A DNA stretch of 64,000 nt from Siphonodentalium dalli (taxonomy: Eukaryota; Mollusca; Scaphopoda; Gadilida; Siphonodentaliidae), in the NCBI GenBank assembly GCA_032622095.1, contig CP136061.1:266485551-266549550 (forward strand), read 5' to 3'. The translations under genes were made by a program, and so were the position numbers. Below are positions 48,801-54,844 of the stretch, one piece after another (position 1 is the stretch's first letter; each line of letters begins with the position of its first letter). The notes below the pieces were generated by a model. The model was not told the DNA's origin. It saw nothing but the letters and a program-made list of their open reading frames with translations, and did no database searches.

Positions 48801-50781
48801 TGGGTAGTGAGCGATACCGATAACTATTCATAACGGTATTATCCAGATAGTGTGTGGTAAGCTGAAGTGGGGATGTGCTCACTCGGTTAATCTCGGGCTA
48901 GAGATCATGTCCCCCTATTCAACTATTTAAAGGTACTCAATCCGATTAAGCACCCCTAAATGACTATTTCTTTGGCTTCATGGGTAAAAAATATTTGATT
49001 CGAGTCGAGGAACCCATCCATCAAAGCTCAGAGTATAATTAATTAAACAAAATTTTAAAATTTAATTTTAAAATTTAATTTTTAGATTGTTTAGATTGAA
49101 ACTTGCTAAAACATAAAAAAATTTGAAAATCAATTTAAAAAAAATTGATTTGTTTAAAAATTTAATTTAAAATTTAAGGCTGCTGTAACATTTGCCGGGG
49201 TTCCCCGAGCCACCACACCAAATTCGGTTAAAATCAATCAAGGCTCTGGAAGAAAAATTGCATAGAGACCAGAACAGCAGACAGATAACTGAACTCTAAT
49301 ATATCTAAAGCAGAGAATATACATTCGTTTTGCCATTAAATGTGAAAATTATGACAAGTGTCATGCTAAATGAAATCATTGTTATAATCACGGATAAATT
49401 TATAACATCATGCCGCAAATATAAATCTCAGAATATTATGATTTGACAACAAAAAAGTTGTTTGAATATAGCTAATTTAACACTGAATGTATGCATGTAT
49501 ATAAAAATTAGGGTGAAGAAAAATGGCAGCATAATTTTCACTGCAGCCATTGGCCAGCTCAGATGCTGATTGGTCAAAAATATCTGCTAATAATTATTTG
49601 ATTGACAGCTGTGGAAAGGTCCATTATTTATGCCAACATAACCCACAGCTGCCTATAGTATGTGGTTGTGGTTTCACTTCTCTCGAGTTGATTCCGATAA
49701 TGTATATAACTAATTCAATGGAATATCACCCAGACACATATCCTTACAACGCATTGATGATGCAGCCATGTTTTTACATGTACGGTGTAAATCCATCGTT
49801 ATGTATCTTCAGGAACGATTAAGAACTGAAACTCTCGTCAGATCCAAAACTTTTAGGAAAATATTATTGTCAGTTTTGAATTGGCGCAGCTAGGTGCGCG
49901 AATTCAAAACTGAGCGAAATATAGTAATGCGCGAATTTAAATACGAGTAAGGTAGGTATAGAAAGGGTTAATTTATACTCACGTCTCTTCAAGTCCCAAT
50001 GGTTCGATCTTGAATGTCTTTCCAAATTGAGAGAAGCAGAAGCTGAAAATGATAAAATATCAATAAAACTGAAAATAAATATATTTATTATATTACCAAT
50101 TACTCCAAGTTTTCTCGACATAAATGCAAGTGGGACCGCCAACCCTGAGTTTAATGTGCCTGTCATTTGCAGATTGAGGTCCCCAGAGGGTGAATTTGGT
50201 GACATTATACTGCACAGTGGGCTAGTATCACCAAATTCACCCTCTGGGGACCTCATTCTGCATGGCCTTATATGCTATGGGAGACATAGACCCAGATTAA
50301 TGTTCCCAAATGGTGAAAATCGTGATGTGCAACCTTTGAGAACCTCGATTATGCAATGTGTCATCTGCCAATTTGGAGATATAGAAAAACTAAACTAAAA
50401 ACGAAATAGAATCTATGTAAAGAAGTTTCTTCACTGATCACACTGTTCAGTAAACTGAACAGACACTATGCTAGGCAGAACCTGAATTCTTTGAACATTG
50501 GAAGACCCAGGCTAATTCGAGATATTACATATGAACATGGTATACAGTAATGCCCAAAGTTAGTGACCACTTAACCACAGAAAAATTATGGGTAATTAAT
50601 TTTTCAGGATTTAGTCGGAAATATGGCTTGTTGCCATTCATCGGAAAGCTCTCGGTAACAAGCCTTATTTCCAACTAAATTGGGCATTACTGTATATAGA
50701 TGGGATTAAAATATAAGTAAAATACACACCTTGATTGTATCCTATAAATACAAGTGTAGCTAGAATCCCATGGATCAACAT
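30612..50781 (-). CDS. CUB-domain single-pass membrane protein with PPSY tail (six coding exons, predicted)
   Basis: Reconstructed by joining 50,781-50,730, 50,042-49,983, 48,151-47,934, 37,225-36,988, 33,294-33,166 and 30,880-30,612. Every junction has AG/GT sites and matching phase (1, 1, 0, 1, 1), and the sum is 966 nt, 321 codons plus stop. Residues 1-20 look like a signal peptide (MLIHGILATLVFIG, then ASA). Residues 43-165 have the CUB pattern with cysteines at 43, 72, 86, 99, 121 and 136. A glycine-rich linker and helix at 196-216 is followed by RHYRLKKRR. The tail has three APSAPSI repeats and PPSYDEV at 296-302, a type of motif that binds WW domains. Expected at the cell surface; ligand and function unknown. 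The chosen ATG opens the signal peptide; an N-terminal extension through 51,616 also stays open. All introns are rich in transposons. Confidence 0.72.
30963..31204. mobile_element. piggyBac-like MITE, subfamily A, reverse copy
   Basis: The same ends as the copy at 29,100 (CCCTTTGAGTGCCAGG and its inverse) are flanked by TTAA at 30,959-30,962 and 31,205-31,208. The interior is in inverted order: GGGGCCGATCTTATCGGCCC, AT-rich part, then the hairpin at 31,090-31,158. It lies 80 bp upstream of the acceptor of the last exon. Confidence 0.85.
31208..31635. repeat. Tandem repeat, about 163-176-bp units, three copies
   Basis: AAATGTATAACATAATTA recurs at 31,211, 31,387 and 31,550, each followed by AAATAAATAATTTTACTGT and a variant of CAGTTACGACATAA. 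The third copy is cut by the start of the inverted-repeat element at 31,636. Intronic. Confidence 0.8.
31636..32114. mobile_element. 479-bp element with about 55-bp terminal inverted repeats
   Basis: Left end ACAACAGCTTGAGATATCGG..GCTGTTTTGGACC and right end GTTCCAAAACAGC..CCGATATCCAAAGCTGTTGT are inverted and similar over about 55 bp. The class is uncertain because no target duplication is clear. No transposase frame. Confidence 0.65.
32164..32440. mobile_element. Truncated hairpin-bearing element of the CCAGTCG..GTCGGG type
   Basis: Starts CATATCAAATCCAGTCGG then AAGTCGGGATTTTTTTACCC. It has the conserved hairpin at 32,206-32,274 and an interior (GAGCCCCAGACAAACATGAG, GTGTGGGGCTCCCTGC) shared with the complete element at 53,031. 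The right half with its second hairpin and inverted end is missing. Confidence 0.7.
32693..32951. mobile_element. piggyBac-like MITE, subfamily B, two hairpin modules
   Basis: Ends CCCTTTCATGGCGGGAGC and its diverged inverse GCTCCAGTCTTGGAAGGG are flanked by TTAA (32,689-32,692 and 32,952-32,955). A clean hairpin lies at 32,739-32,807 (GCCAGTGC..GCACTGGC), with a degraded one at about 32,834-32,912. Intronic. Confidence 0.82.
32994..33162. mobile_element. Tc1/mariner-like palindromic MITE abutting a splice donor
   Basis: CAGTAATGCCCAAAGTAATT at the left and its inverse at the right are flanked by TA. The middle is a long palindrome (GGAAATATGGCTTGTTGCCA and inverse). Its right end is three bases inside the intron that follows the transmembrane exon. 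Confidence 0.85.
33166..33294 (-). CDS. CUB gene, exon for transmembrane helix
   Basis: 129 nt, phase 1 at both ends. Acceptor TATTTTGTTTCCAG, donor CAG/GTACAG. It encodes a glycine-rich start and hydrophobic helix (KAIGGGVGVLFFLIIVIAGA), two cysteines, a strong basic stop-transfer (RHYRLKKRR) and EDHTPYAG. The positive-inside rule puts the following tail in the cytosol. The donor beyond position +3 comes from a MITE. Confidence 0.78.
33322..33490. repeat. AT-rich minisatellite, about 25-bp unit
   Basis: Variants of ACAAATTACTACATTTACTC and TCTCTAA recur about six times. Intronic, just upstream of the transmembrane exon on the minus strand. Confidence 0.8.
33600..33655. repeat. Solo end of the AAGATGGC repeat family
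   Basis: GGCAATAACTCAAACTTGAC followed by TTCGTCAAGTTGAACTAA matches the closing palindrome of the repeats at 27,990 and 40,508. Confidence 0.5.
33823..34035. mobile_element. Full-length 213-bp Tc1/mariner-like palindromic MITE
   Basis: Almost the whole element is one inverted repeat: CAGTAATGCTCTAATTAATT at the left, its inverse at the right, TA on both sides (33,821-33,822 and 34,036-34,037). The arms meet at GAAAGCTCTCGTCGAGAGCTT, split here only by the loop. Confidence 0.9.
34194..34443. mobile_element. piggyBac-like MITE, subfamily B
   Basis: Left TTAA then CCCTTTCATGATGGGAGC; right end GCTGTCATGGAAGGG followed by TCAG, a probable mutated TTAA. Two imperfect hairpin modules lie at about 34,239-34,308 and 34,332-34,401. 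Confidence 0.75.
34595..34918. mobile_element. piggyBac-like MITE, subfamily C, two hairpin modules
   Basis: Ends CCCTTTACCCAACAGAACGG and GCCGTTTTGTTGGGTAAAGGG-like inverse, with TTAA on both sides (34,591-34,594 and 34,919-34,922). Two nearly perfect hairpins face each other at about 34,619-34,689 and 34,712-34,779, each with CCCTGTG/CACAGGG on its outer side. Confidence 0.87.
34925..36430. other. Intronic sequence, no recognised gene
   Basis: AT-rich stretch inside the CUB gene intron. Open frames are short, with no recognisable domain. Nothing else was identified. Confidence 0.5.
36440..36491. mobile_element. Half of a Tc1/mariner-like palindromic MITE
   Basis: AATTCTGCTGTGGTTATGGA then TTATTTAGGGCATTACTG followed by TA matches one arm end of the copy at 36,650; the other arm is absent. 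Confidence 0.7.
36650..36862. mobile_element. Full-length 213-bp Tc1/mariner-like palindromic MITE
   Basis: CAGTAATGCCCTAATTAATC and inverse end, TA at 36,648-36,649 and 36,863-36,864. The arms are near-perfect inverted repeats down to GCTCTCGGCGAGAGC in the centre. No coding capacity beyond chance frames. Confidence 0.92.
36988..37225 (-). CDS. CUB gene, exon for second half of the CUB domain and stalk
   Basis: 238 nt, phase 0 to phase 1. Acceptor TTAATATCATTCAG, donor GTG/GTGAGT. It encodes IDFGYYDDERC, TYCSKGSDLKIVL and HYELQLKL, which complete the CUB fold begun by the exon at 47,934, then a polar stalk ending YNWDSSG. The cysteine spacing agrees with CUB cysteines 3 and 4. A piggyBac-like MITE lies 11 bp upstream of the exon. 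Confidence 0.78.
37240..37580. mobile_element. piggyBac-like MITE, subfamily B, rearranged with giant palindrome
   Basis: Left TTAA (37,236-37,239) then CCTTTCCATTACTGGAGC. The interior holds three hairpin modules, two of them fused into a palindrome with about 100-bp arms centred on 37,421. The right inverted end is missing; the sequence runs into the TTAA of the next MITE at 37,581. Confidence 0.7.
37585..37836. mobile_element. piggyBac-like MITE, subfamily B
   Basis: Ends CCCTTTCATGATGGGATTGC and GCTCCCATCATGAAAGTG are inverted and flanked by TTAA (37,581-37,584 and 37,837-37,840). Two hairpin modules lie within, one with an inserted ACATGTACATG and a shortened loop. Confidence 0.82.
37858..38160. 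repeat. AAGATGGC repeat family, partial unit
   Basis: Begins CACTATAGCTCAACTTGG, includes a G run (37,876-37,886), AAAATCCAAGATGGCAGTTG and TTTGGTGATGATCGCATGAG. Related to 27,640 and 39,070. Confidence 0.6.
38340..39056. repeat. Dispersed CATAACTC repeat, about 160-bp tandem units
   Basis: AACAAGAGCACGCCATCGGG opens the block. ACATAACTCAGTCAAA and AACCCATATTCGAACTTGAT recur about 160 bp apart, and the block closes with GCAGACGGACGGATGATGG. This type is common in mollusc genomes from general knowledge; class not determined. Confidence 0.6.
39060..40555. repeat. About 160-bp tandem array, AAGATGGC family, seven or more units
   Basis: GGATTTAGTCATGCAAAGAG (or a variant) recurs at about 39,356, 39,507, 39,671, 39,990 and 40,154, with AAAATCCAAGATGGCTGCTG, AATGACTCGTTCCCATCTAC and GGTACGACCTGTAGCC in each unit. 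Two units near 39,836 and 40,316 carry ATGGATTGAATTTTGAAAT instead. The array ends with the AATAGCTCAAACTTTAC palindrome. Confidence 0.85.
40560..41745. other. Intronic sequence with an unexplained open stretch
   Basis: On the minus strand, 40,967-40,416 is open for 183 codons and contains a cysteine-rich part (VQCNCQFGSKL, ENCKYCPVCHATT) and a possible donor (ACAG/GTGACT). A second frame is also open in the same stretch. No acceptor agrees with the frame and its phase does not fit the CUB gene, and the distal part runs into the 160-bp array. It is probably not coding. Confidence 0.35.
41750..42251. mobile_element. Possible non-autonomous Helitron with a 122-bp tandem repeat
   Basis: Opens with CTGTCTGTATG and a (GTTT/GTCT)n tract, then three copies of a GC-rich 122-bp unit (CGAGCCCGTG at 41,897, 42,019 and 42,141; CGCATGCGCAGACGAGATCT). 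The right end has a small hairpin (CCCGGACGAAGTCGGG) followed by TCACCTAG and then T, as in Helitron 3' ends (hairpin shortly before CTRR, insertion next to T). GC content is far above the surroundings. Confidence 0.5.
42609..42672. mobile_element. SINE-like fragment typical of molluscs
   Basis: GATTTGGGTTTAACGTTGTT then TTAGCAATAAAGCCATATCA and TGACG resembles, from memory, a sequence very common in mollusc genomes. No promoter boxes or tail are visible. This is the best clue to the phylum, but unverified. Confidence 0.45.
42909..43281. mobile_element. PIF/Harbinger-like MITE, 373 bp
   Basis: Ends GGCCAAACAAAATAATACC and its inverse GGTATTTTTTTTTTGGCC, with subterminal TGTGTTTAGG inverted as well. 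The 3-bp target duplication is TTA (42,906-42,908 and 43,282-43,284). GGCC-type ends with TWA duplications are characteristic of PIF/Harbinger. Confidence 0.72.
43285..44270. other. Intronic sequence with one exon-like open stretch
   Basis: On the minus strand near 43,705-43,819 a possible acceptor (TCTTATAG) and donor (CAT/GTAAGA) enclose an open frame containing RQLKADYNSG and YWSAITYCVVDYRR. The phase (1 to 1) does not fit the phase-0 intron of the CUB gene, and no homology was recognised. Short AAGTAACAAAAAGTC duplications lie at about 44,107-44,145. Confidence 0.3.
44310..44665. repeat. Degenerate tandem repeat, GGCGGCCAT units
   Basis: Three related units carry a GGCGGCCATT.TGGAT-like phrase at about 44,333, 44,446 and 44,590, with AATATTTAGATTG and CACCCT nearby. 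Spacing is uneven (about 113 and 144 bp). Confidence 0.6.
44940..45040. repeat. Short tandem repeat, about 17-bp unit
   Basis: Variants of GAACCTTCGGAATAGC recur about five times. Confidence 0.7.
45150..45345. mobile_element. Tc1/mariner-like MITE half followed by a hAT-like end
   Basis: GGCAACAAGCCATATTTCCG to GGAGTCGATTACTTAGAGCA is one arm of the 213-bp palindrome with a mutated tip (TTTCTG). Immediately after, ACGATTAATCGACTATCC to GTGGCAACCCTA resembles hAT termini such as those of 46,925-47,846. Confidence 0.5.
46180..46870. repeat. 165-bp tandem repeat of the CATAACTCTGG type
   Basis: CATGTGCTCTCACCATGCC and variants recur at 46,388, 46,553 and 46,718, exactly 165 bp apart, with GAGCCGTAACTCTG and GCCGAAACCCATAGTATGTG between. 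Outer parts carry diverged GGGCCATAACTCTGG units. Related to the block at 38.3-39.1 kb. Confidence 0.8.
46925..47846. mobile_element. hAT-like non-autonomous element, 922 bp
   Basis: Ends TAGTGTTGAAACGATTAG and TAATCGTTTCAACCCTA are inverted. A perfect 8-bp target duplication GAAATGTT lies at 46,917-46,924 and 47,847-47,854, as expected of hAT transposases. No transposase is encoded; the longest open frame is 66 codons. It lies 80 bp inside the intron after the first CUB exon. Confidence 0.85.
47934..48151 (-). CDS. CUB gene, exon for first half of the CUB domain
   Basis: 218 nt, phase 1 to phase 0. Acceptor TTTTCGTCAACAG, donor AGAT/GTAAGC. It encodes DVSRCSGRRSY, GYIITGIDSQNQFSTHC, EESGYKICVTILLE and YCPFELIFTSGKD: the first CUB cysteine pair and the start of the second. 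The frame runs on past the donor for 28 codons, but the joined version completes the CUB pattern better. The next exon is 10.7 kb away. Confidence 0.78.
48160..48955. other. Intronic sequence, no recognised gene
   Basis: Contains a short palindrome (ATAGCTGTATTCAGCTAACC with TAGCTGAATCCAGCTAT) at about 48,404-48,443 and otherwise nothing I could classify. Confidence 0.5.
48957..49040. repeat. Dispersed repeat also present at 52,415-52,495
   Basis: TTGGCTTCATGGGTAAAAAA then GTCGAGGAACCCATCCATCA and AAGCTCAGAGT match the second site with few differences. Type unknown. Confidence 0.7.
49041..49980. other. AT-rich block and unclassified intron
   Basis: 49,041-49,175 is almost pure A/T with overlapping AAATTTAATTTT palindromes. 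The plus-strand frame at 49,550-49,822 starts with TTG, not ATG, and has no recognisable domain. Confidence 0.5.
49983..50042 (-). CDS. CUB gene, 20-codon exon after the signal peptide
   Basis: 60 nt, phase 1 at both ends. Acceptor TATCATTTTCAG, donor AGAC/GTGAGT. It encodes (A)SASLNLERHSRSNHWDLKR. The first residues would finish the signal peptide (cleavage after about residue 20). Very small, so supported mainly by its splice sites and matching phases. Confidence 0.65.
50160..50375. repeat. CAGAATGAGGT-family element, copy 4
   Basis: CATTTGCAGATTGAGGTCCC..AGAGGGTGAATTTGGTGA followed by GTGGGCTAGTATCACC and the inverse TTCACCCTCTGGGGACCTCA is a nearly perfect foldback. It continues to GGAGACATAGACC and CTCGATTATGCAATGTGTC. 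Confidence 0.7.
50545..50692. mobile_element. Tc1/mariner-like palindromic MITE, internally deleted
   Basis: CAGTAATGCCCAAAGTTAGT to TTGGGCATTACTG with TA on both sides; the right arm lacks its distal half. Confidence 0.8.
50730..50781 (-). CDS. CUB gene, first coding exon: start codon and signal peptide
   Basis: The exon runs 50,844-50,730 (acceptor AATTATTTTTCAG, donor CAAG/GTGTGT). ATG at 50,781 has A at -3 and opens MLIHGILATLVFIGYNQ, a good signal-peptide core. The 63 nt before it are open in the same frame, so a longer N-terminus from 51,616 with the hydrophobic stretch as an internal anchor is possible but less economical. Confidence 0.65.
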
Positions 50782-50851
50782 ATTGACAAATATTCCGCAA
50801 TTGTGTCGTCTGCTCCCATGAAATATTAGTTTAGTCGGTGACAACTGAAAA

Positions 50852-51250
50852 ATAATTAAATATCTGTTATTATACATGTACATAACATTGCAATTAAATA
50901 TGTTATTATACATGTACATAACAGTGCAATTAAATATCTGTTATTATACATGTACAGTAATGCCCTAAGTAATGCCGAGAGCTTTTCGATGAATGGCAAC
51001 AAGCCATATTTCCGACTAAATCCTGAAAAGTTACCCATAATTCTGCTTTGGTTAAGAGGTCGATTACTTAGGGCATTACTGTACATAACATTGCAATTAA
51101 ATATCTTTTATTATACATGTACATAACAGTGCAATTATATACATGTATCTGTTATTATACATGTACATAACATTGCAATTAAATATCTGTTATTATACAT
51201 GTACATAACAGTGCAATTATATATCTGTTATTATACATGTACATAACATA
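50852..51250. repeat. 38-bp minisatellite interrupted by a MITE
   Basis: TGTTATTATACATGTACATA with ACATTGCAATTAAATATC recurs about seven times, mostly 38 bp apart (for example 51,152, 51,190, 51,228). It begins a few bases upstream of the acceptor of the signal-peptide exon. Confidence 0.9.
50955..51081. mobile_element. Tc1/mariner-like MITE inside the 38-bp minisatellite
   Basis: CAGTAATGCCCTAAGTAAT to ATTACTTAGGGCATTACTG, TA at both sides. Removing 127 bp plus one TA restores the exact 38-bp spacing (50,941 to 51,108), which proves the TA target duplication. Confidence 0.92.
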
Positions 51251-51528
51251 GTGGAAGGCACGGATGGCCTTCGCGTTGGGTATTGCTGTTAAAAAGTCAT
51301 TCTGTTAAAACCGCAATAGAAAGAATATCAAAATATGGACTGATTTAGTTCTTATACCAATCATAAATATCGCGTAAATACTAAATAGTATGTTATTGGA
51401 TGTGACTATTTTAACAGCAAGAAGGCCATATGTGTCTTTAAATATCTGCTATTACTCATGTCCATAACAGTGATTAAATACCTTCTATTATACATGTACA
51501 TAACAAAGTGAGCTTTAATGGACCTTAC
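51251..51528. other. Short unclassified intron stretch
   Basis: TTTTAACAGCAAGAAGGCC at about 51,409 is inverted relative to GCCTTCGCGTTGGGTATTGC and TGTTAAAA at about 51,268, suggesting a small degenerate inverted-repeat element of about 160 bp. Weak. Confidence 0.35.
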
Positions 51529-51616
51529 CTGTCTTAAGGATGGTGTATTCACGTATATACTCTCAGGTGCGTAATGATCTTGATGGCCTAATAATAGTGA
51601 TGGATGGTGATTTATG
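51529..51616 (-). other. Probable upstream exon (5' UTR or N-terminal extension) of the CUB gene
   Basis: Acceptor ATTATTATTTTCAG, strong donor AGACAG/GTAAGG, 88 nt. Only one frame is open (phase 2 to 0), and its phase 0 end matches the phase 0 start of the 50,844 exon. Encoded sequence would include HQDHYAPESIYVNTPSLRQ. No upstream start codon or promoter was found. Confidence 0.5.
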
Positions 51617-51737
51617 CTGAAAATAATAATAGTGATGGCAATTTCGCTCAATATCTCAATGCCAAATAAAAATGATCGCTGTGAATGTTCTCCTGTTCTG
51701 CTGACACTATTATAAGGCACCTGAGAGTAGTTTGTCT

Positions 51738-51900
51738 GACATTTTCAGAATAAGGTCCCCAGAGGGTTAATTTAGTGATGCTATCCCACATATCAGGCTA
51801 GCATAACCAAATTCACCATCTAGGGACCTCATTCTAACATGGCCTTATGAGATATATAGACTTGGATTGAAGTTCCCAAATGGTGAATATTGTGATGTAC
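51738..51900. repeat. CAGAATGAGGT-family element, copy 5
   Basis: AATAAGGTCCCCAGAGGGTT followed by CAGGCTAGCATAACC and TTCACCATCTAGGGACCTCA, then ATGGTGAATATTGTGATGT. Same layout as copy 4. Confidence 0.65.
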
Positions 51901-51924
51901 ATGTACACCAGTGCTGTTAATTAA

Positions 51925-52382
51925 CCCTTTACCCAACAGAACGGCCCTGTGCCAATGCATTCTCTTATATATGCGAGTCGACCATAGGTCGCCTCGCATA
52001 TATAAGAGAATGCATTGGCTTAACACATATTAAAAATGATAAAATTGTCAAAGAATGTAGAAAAATATTATCAAAATTGTTAAAAAATGTAAGAAAAAAT
52101 TATAAAATTGTTAAAGAATGTAAGAATACATGGTAAAAAGTGTTAAAAATGATTTTTTAGGCCAATGCATTCTCTTATATATGCGAGGCGACCTATGGTC
52201 GACTCGCATATATAAGAGAATGCATTGGCACAGGGCAAAACTGTAACCATCACAATGTGGTCAATGAACCAGTTCCAATGATATCGATATTTGTATGGTG
52301 TTATTGAGACAGACGGAAGATATTTTAGGCTGTTGAAGCTTTATTTGGCCGTTTTTGGCCGGTTTGTTGGGTAAAGGCCGGG
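51925..52382. mobile_element. piggyBac-like MITE, subfamily C, 458 bp
   Basis: CCCTTTACCCAACAGAACGG at the left and its inverse (with small internal additions) at the right; TTAA at 51,921-51,924 and 52,383-52,386. Two facing hairpin modules lie at about 51,952-52,018 and 52,159-52,229, separated by tandem TTAAAGAATGTAAGAAAA-like units. Confidence 0.87.
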
Positions 52383-52414
52383 TTAAAGATGTATAATCTG
52401 AATTAACGCTCGCA

Positions 52415-52495
52415 AATTACTATTTCCTTGGCTTCATGGGTAAAAAATATTTTATTTGAGTCGAGGAATCCACCCATCAAAGCTCAGAGTGATCA
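52415..52495. repeat. Dispersed repeat also present at 48,957-49,040
   Basis: TTGGCTTCATGGGTAAAAAA and AAGCTCAGAGT are shared with the first site in the same order. Confidence 0.7.
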
Positions 52496-52559
52496 GATAT
52501 CAATGTTTAAAATCTGTTATTTTTCACCACCAATAATTTTAAGTGGCCCAGTAAACAGT

Positions 52560-54840
52560 TGACAAGAAGACTTTCTCTGACCAAATTGCAGATAATGATG
52601 GATAACTCTGACATCAAGTGGCTTTTTTGTATCAGATATTTGACAAACTGGCAAATTTTTGTTGAACAAAATGTTGATGATAGGTTTTGGGTAATTTTAT
52701 ACTATAGTTGGCTGTGGTTAGCAATATTTTTGGGCAATTACTCGATTCTGATAACCGACGCAGCATTTTTTTTAAATGTTGTCAAAAATCTGTTGATAGC
52801 TGTGAACAGCTGCCGCCAACACATCTTGCAAGAGGCTACGGAAGCATATGGAAGAAGTCATTAGATAAGTACATCAAAGTCATCGATGATGGAGGCACCA
52901 GGATTCAAGCTATAGAGTTAACACTACTTACACCTGTGATCCTCATCTCCACGTACAATGTACATGCCCACCATATATAATGGGTCCCTCCAGGATTATA
53001 CTGACATATACTAGCCCAAATGTATGAAATCCAGTCGTAAGTCGGGATTTTTTTTACCCTGTGCCAATGTATTCTCTTATATATGCGAGTCGACCATAGG
53101 TCGCCTCGCATATATAAGAGAATGCATTGGCCTAACAATTTTTTACAATTTTAATAATTTTTTTGTGTATTCTTTAACAATTTTATAATTTCACCCATAC
53201 AGAGCCCCAGACAAACATGAGCAGACGACACTCTTCTATATGCTTCTATATATGTGTGGGGCTCCCTGCATGGTAATGGATTTTTTTTATTTTATGTCCT
53301 AAAAATTGTAAGAAACATTTATTTAAAAAAAATTGTTAGGCCAATGCATTCTCTTATATATGCGAGGCGACCTATGGTCGACTCGCATATATAAGAGAAT
53401 GCATTGGCACAGAGTAAAAAAATCCCGACTTACGACTGGATTTGATATGGCGGGTCACATATACTAGCCCAAATGTATGAAATAACTGAGAAATACAAAG
53501 ATACACATACCATTTTTATTGGAGGCAGCTTCAACACAGACTTATATAGCCCAACTGATAGTCTTCGTTCGTTTCGTTTATGAAAGAGACCAATCTGAAG
53601 ACAGATAAAATAGGAACACGTTCATCAATGCAGCAGGGGCTCCTGTTTCTGAAATTGACTACATCATGTAACCCAACAATCTGGACAGCAAGAAAACACA
53701 AACAATTGACGTCTTCCCAAACATCTGATCACATTCTGAAGGTGATCACCATAACTATCTCATGGAATATGGACCCAAAGAAGAAGGAAGTTCCAAATGG
53801 AGTACATCAAACTAATTGGAAGAAAGTTGAACTAGACAAATACAGGTACATGTATTTGAAAAAATCGGGTATATCACGTATTAATATTGAAGAAGGAAAT
53901 CCTCCAGGTTCCCAAGTTGCAGAACTTAACAGTCTTCTAGTAATGGCTGCCGAATGTGCTTAACCAACTCCAAAACAACAATGATGTCAGAACATTGCAA
54001 AACTTATGGTATGGAATGAAGCGATAGTAGAAGTATTGCACAAATGCAGATGCGCATATCAAGAATGGAAGATGAAAAGACGTCCAAATGACGATTATGA
54101 TCCAATACTGATCGACAGAAAAGATGACAAAAAGTATCTACAAAATGAAGTATGGAAAGCTGTATATATTGAACATCAAACACTCAAAAATCAAATCATG
54201 GAAAGGTGATAGGAATGTGTTTTATGCCCTTTTAAACATCAGAGAAATAAAACAGCAGTATACCTGACTGACCTGAATGTGAAAGGAACATATAACGATG
54301 ACAACATTATAGAAGGATTTCATCATCACTTCAAGTTCAGTGAGCTTGCCAACCCAACTGATAACCAACAATTCAATCACATATTCTACAACACCTGCAC
54401 AATGGACAATCAAATTATCCACAACATATTATAGATGACCCAACACCAATGAAGATGACTGAAGAGGTAATAATTAAAGTTCTGGCATATGGTATAGCGG
54501 CTGAACATTTCATCTATGCAGACTGCTCAACAATTCCTCTAATCACATAGATTACTATCCTAATAATTCAGCAAAAATCCATTCCTCAAGAACTAAAAGT
54601 TGAAATGCTCAACCCTATTTACAAAAACAAGGGGGTGACAACAGAATCTACAAAGTACTGAGGTATCACCATTCTACCAGTGCTCCTGAAGATGACTGAA
54701 GTAGTTTTAAGAGAAGACTTGAGAAAACAAACTATCCCTCGACAATCACCACCATGACATTTGTCAGATGCGGTATCCTCTTGTGGCTGGTGAAAGGTCA
54801 TCAAACCAAACTATATGGTCAGTGACAGCATGGCAGGTAA
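52560..54840 (+). pseudogene. Decayed non-LTR retrotransposon, endonuclease and reverse transcriptase remnants
   Basis: The first part (52,708-52,960) reads ARGYGSIWKKSLDKYIKV then TPVILISTYN, as in APE-type endonucleases. After an insertion the frame resumes at 53,484 with DTHTIFIGGSFNTDLYSP, the GGDFN motif of these enzymes. DHILKVITI and a region with HQTNWKKVELDKYR follow. Near 54,600 the sequence gives NPIYKNKG and GITILPVL, typical of the start of the reverse transcriptase palm. Several stops and frameshifts; the catalytic YxDD part is not seen. Inactive. Subgroup (jockey, Rex or CR1 type) not determined. Confidence 0.75.
53031..53456. mobile_element. Hairpin-bearing element inserted in the retrotransposon endonuclease
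   Basis: Inverted ends CCAGTCGTAAGTCGGGATTT (53,031) and AATCCCGACTTACGACTGG (53,421). Two facing hairpin modules lie at about 53,062-53,132 and 53,340-53,408, with the AGCCCCAGACAAACATGAGC interior shared with 32.2 kb. It is flanked by an identical 27-bp direct repeat (53,004-53,030 and 53,457-53,483). Confidence 0.8.
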
Positions 54841-54844
54841 ATTA

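Noticed and set aside
49550-49822. 90-codon plus-strand frame with several cysteines
   Set aside because: It begins with TTG, lacks splice or start context, and has no recognisable domain.
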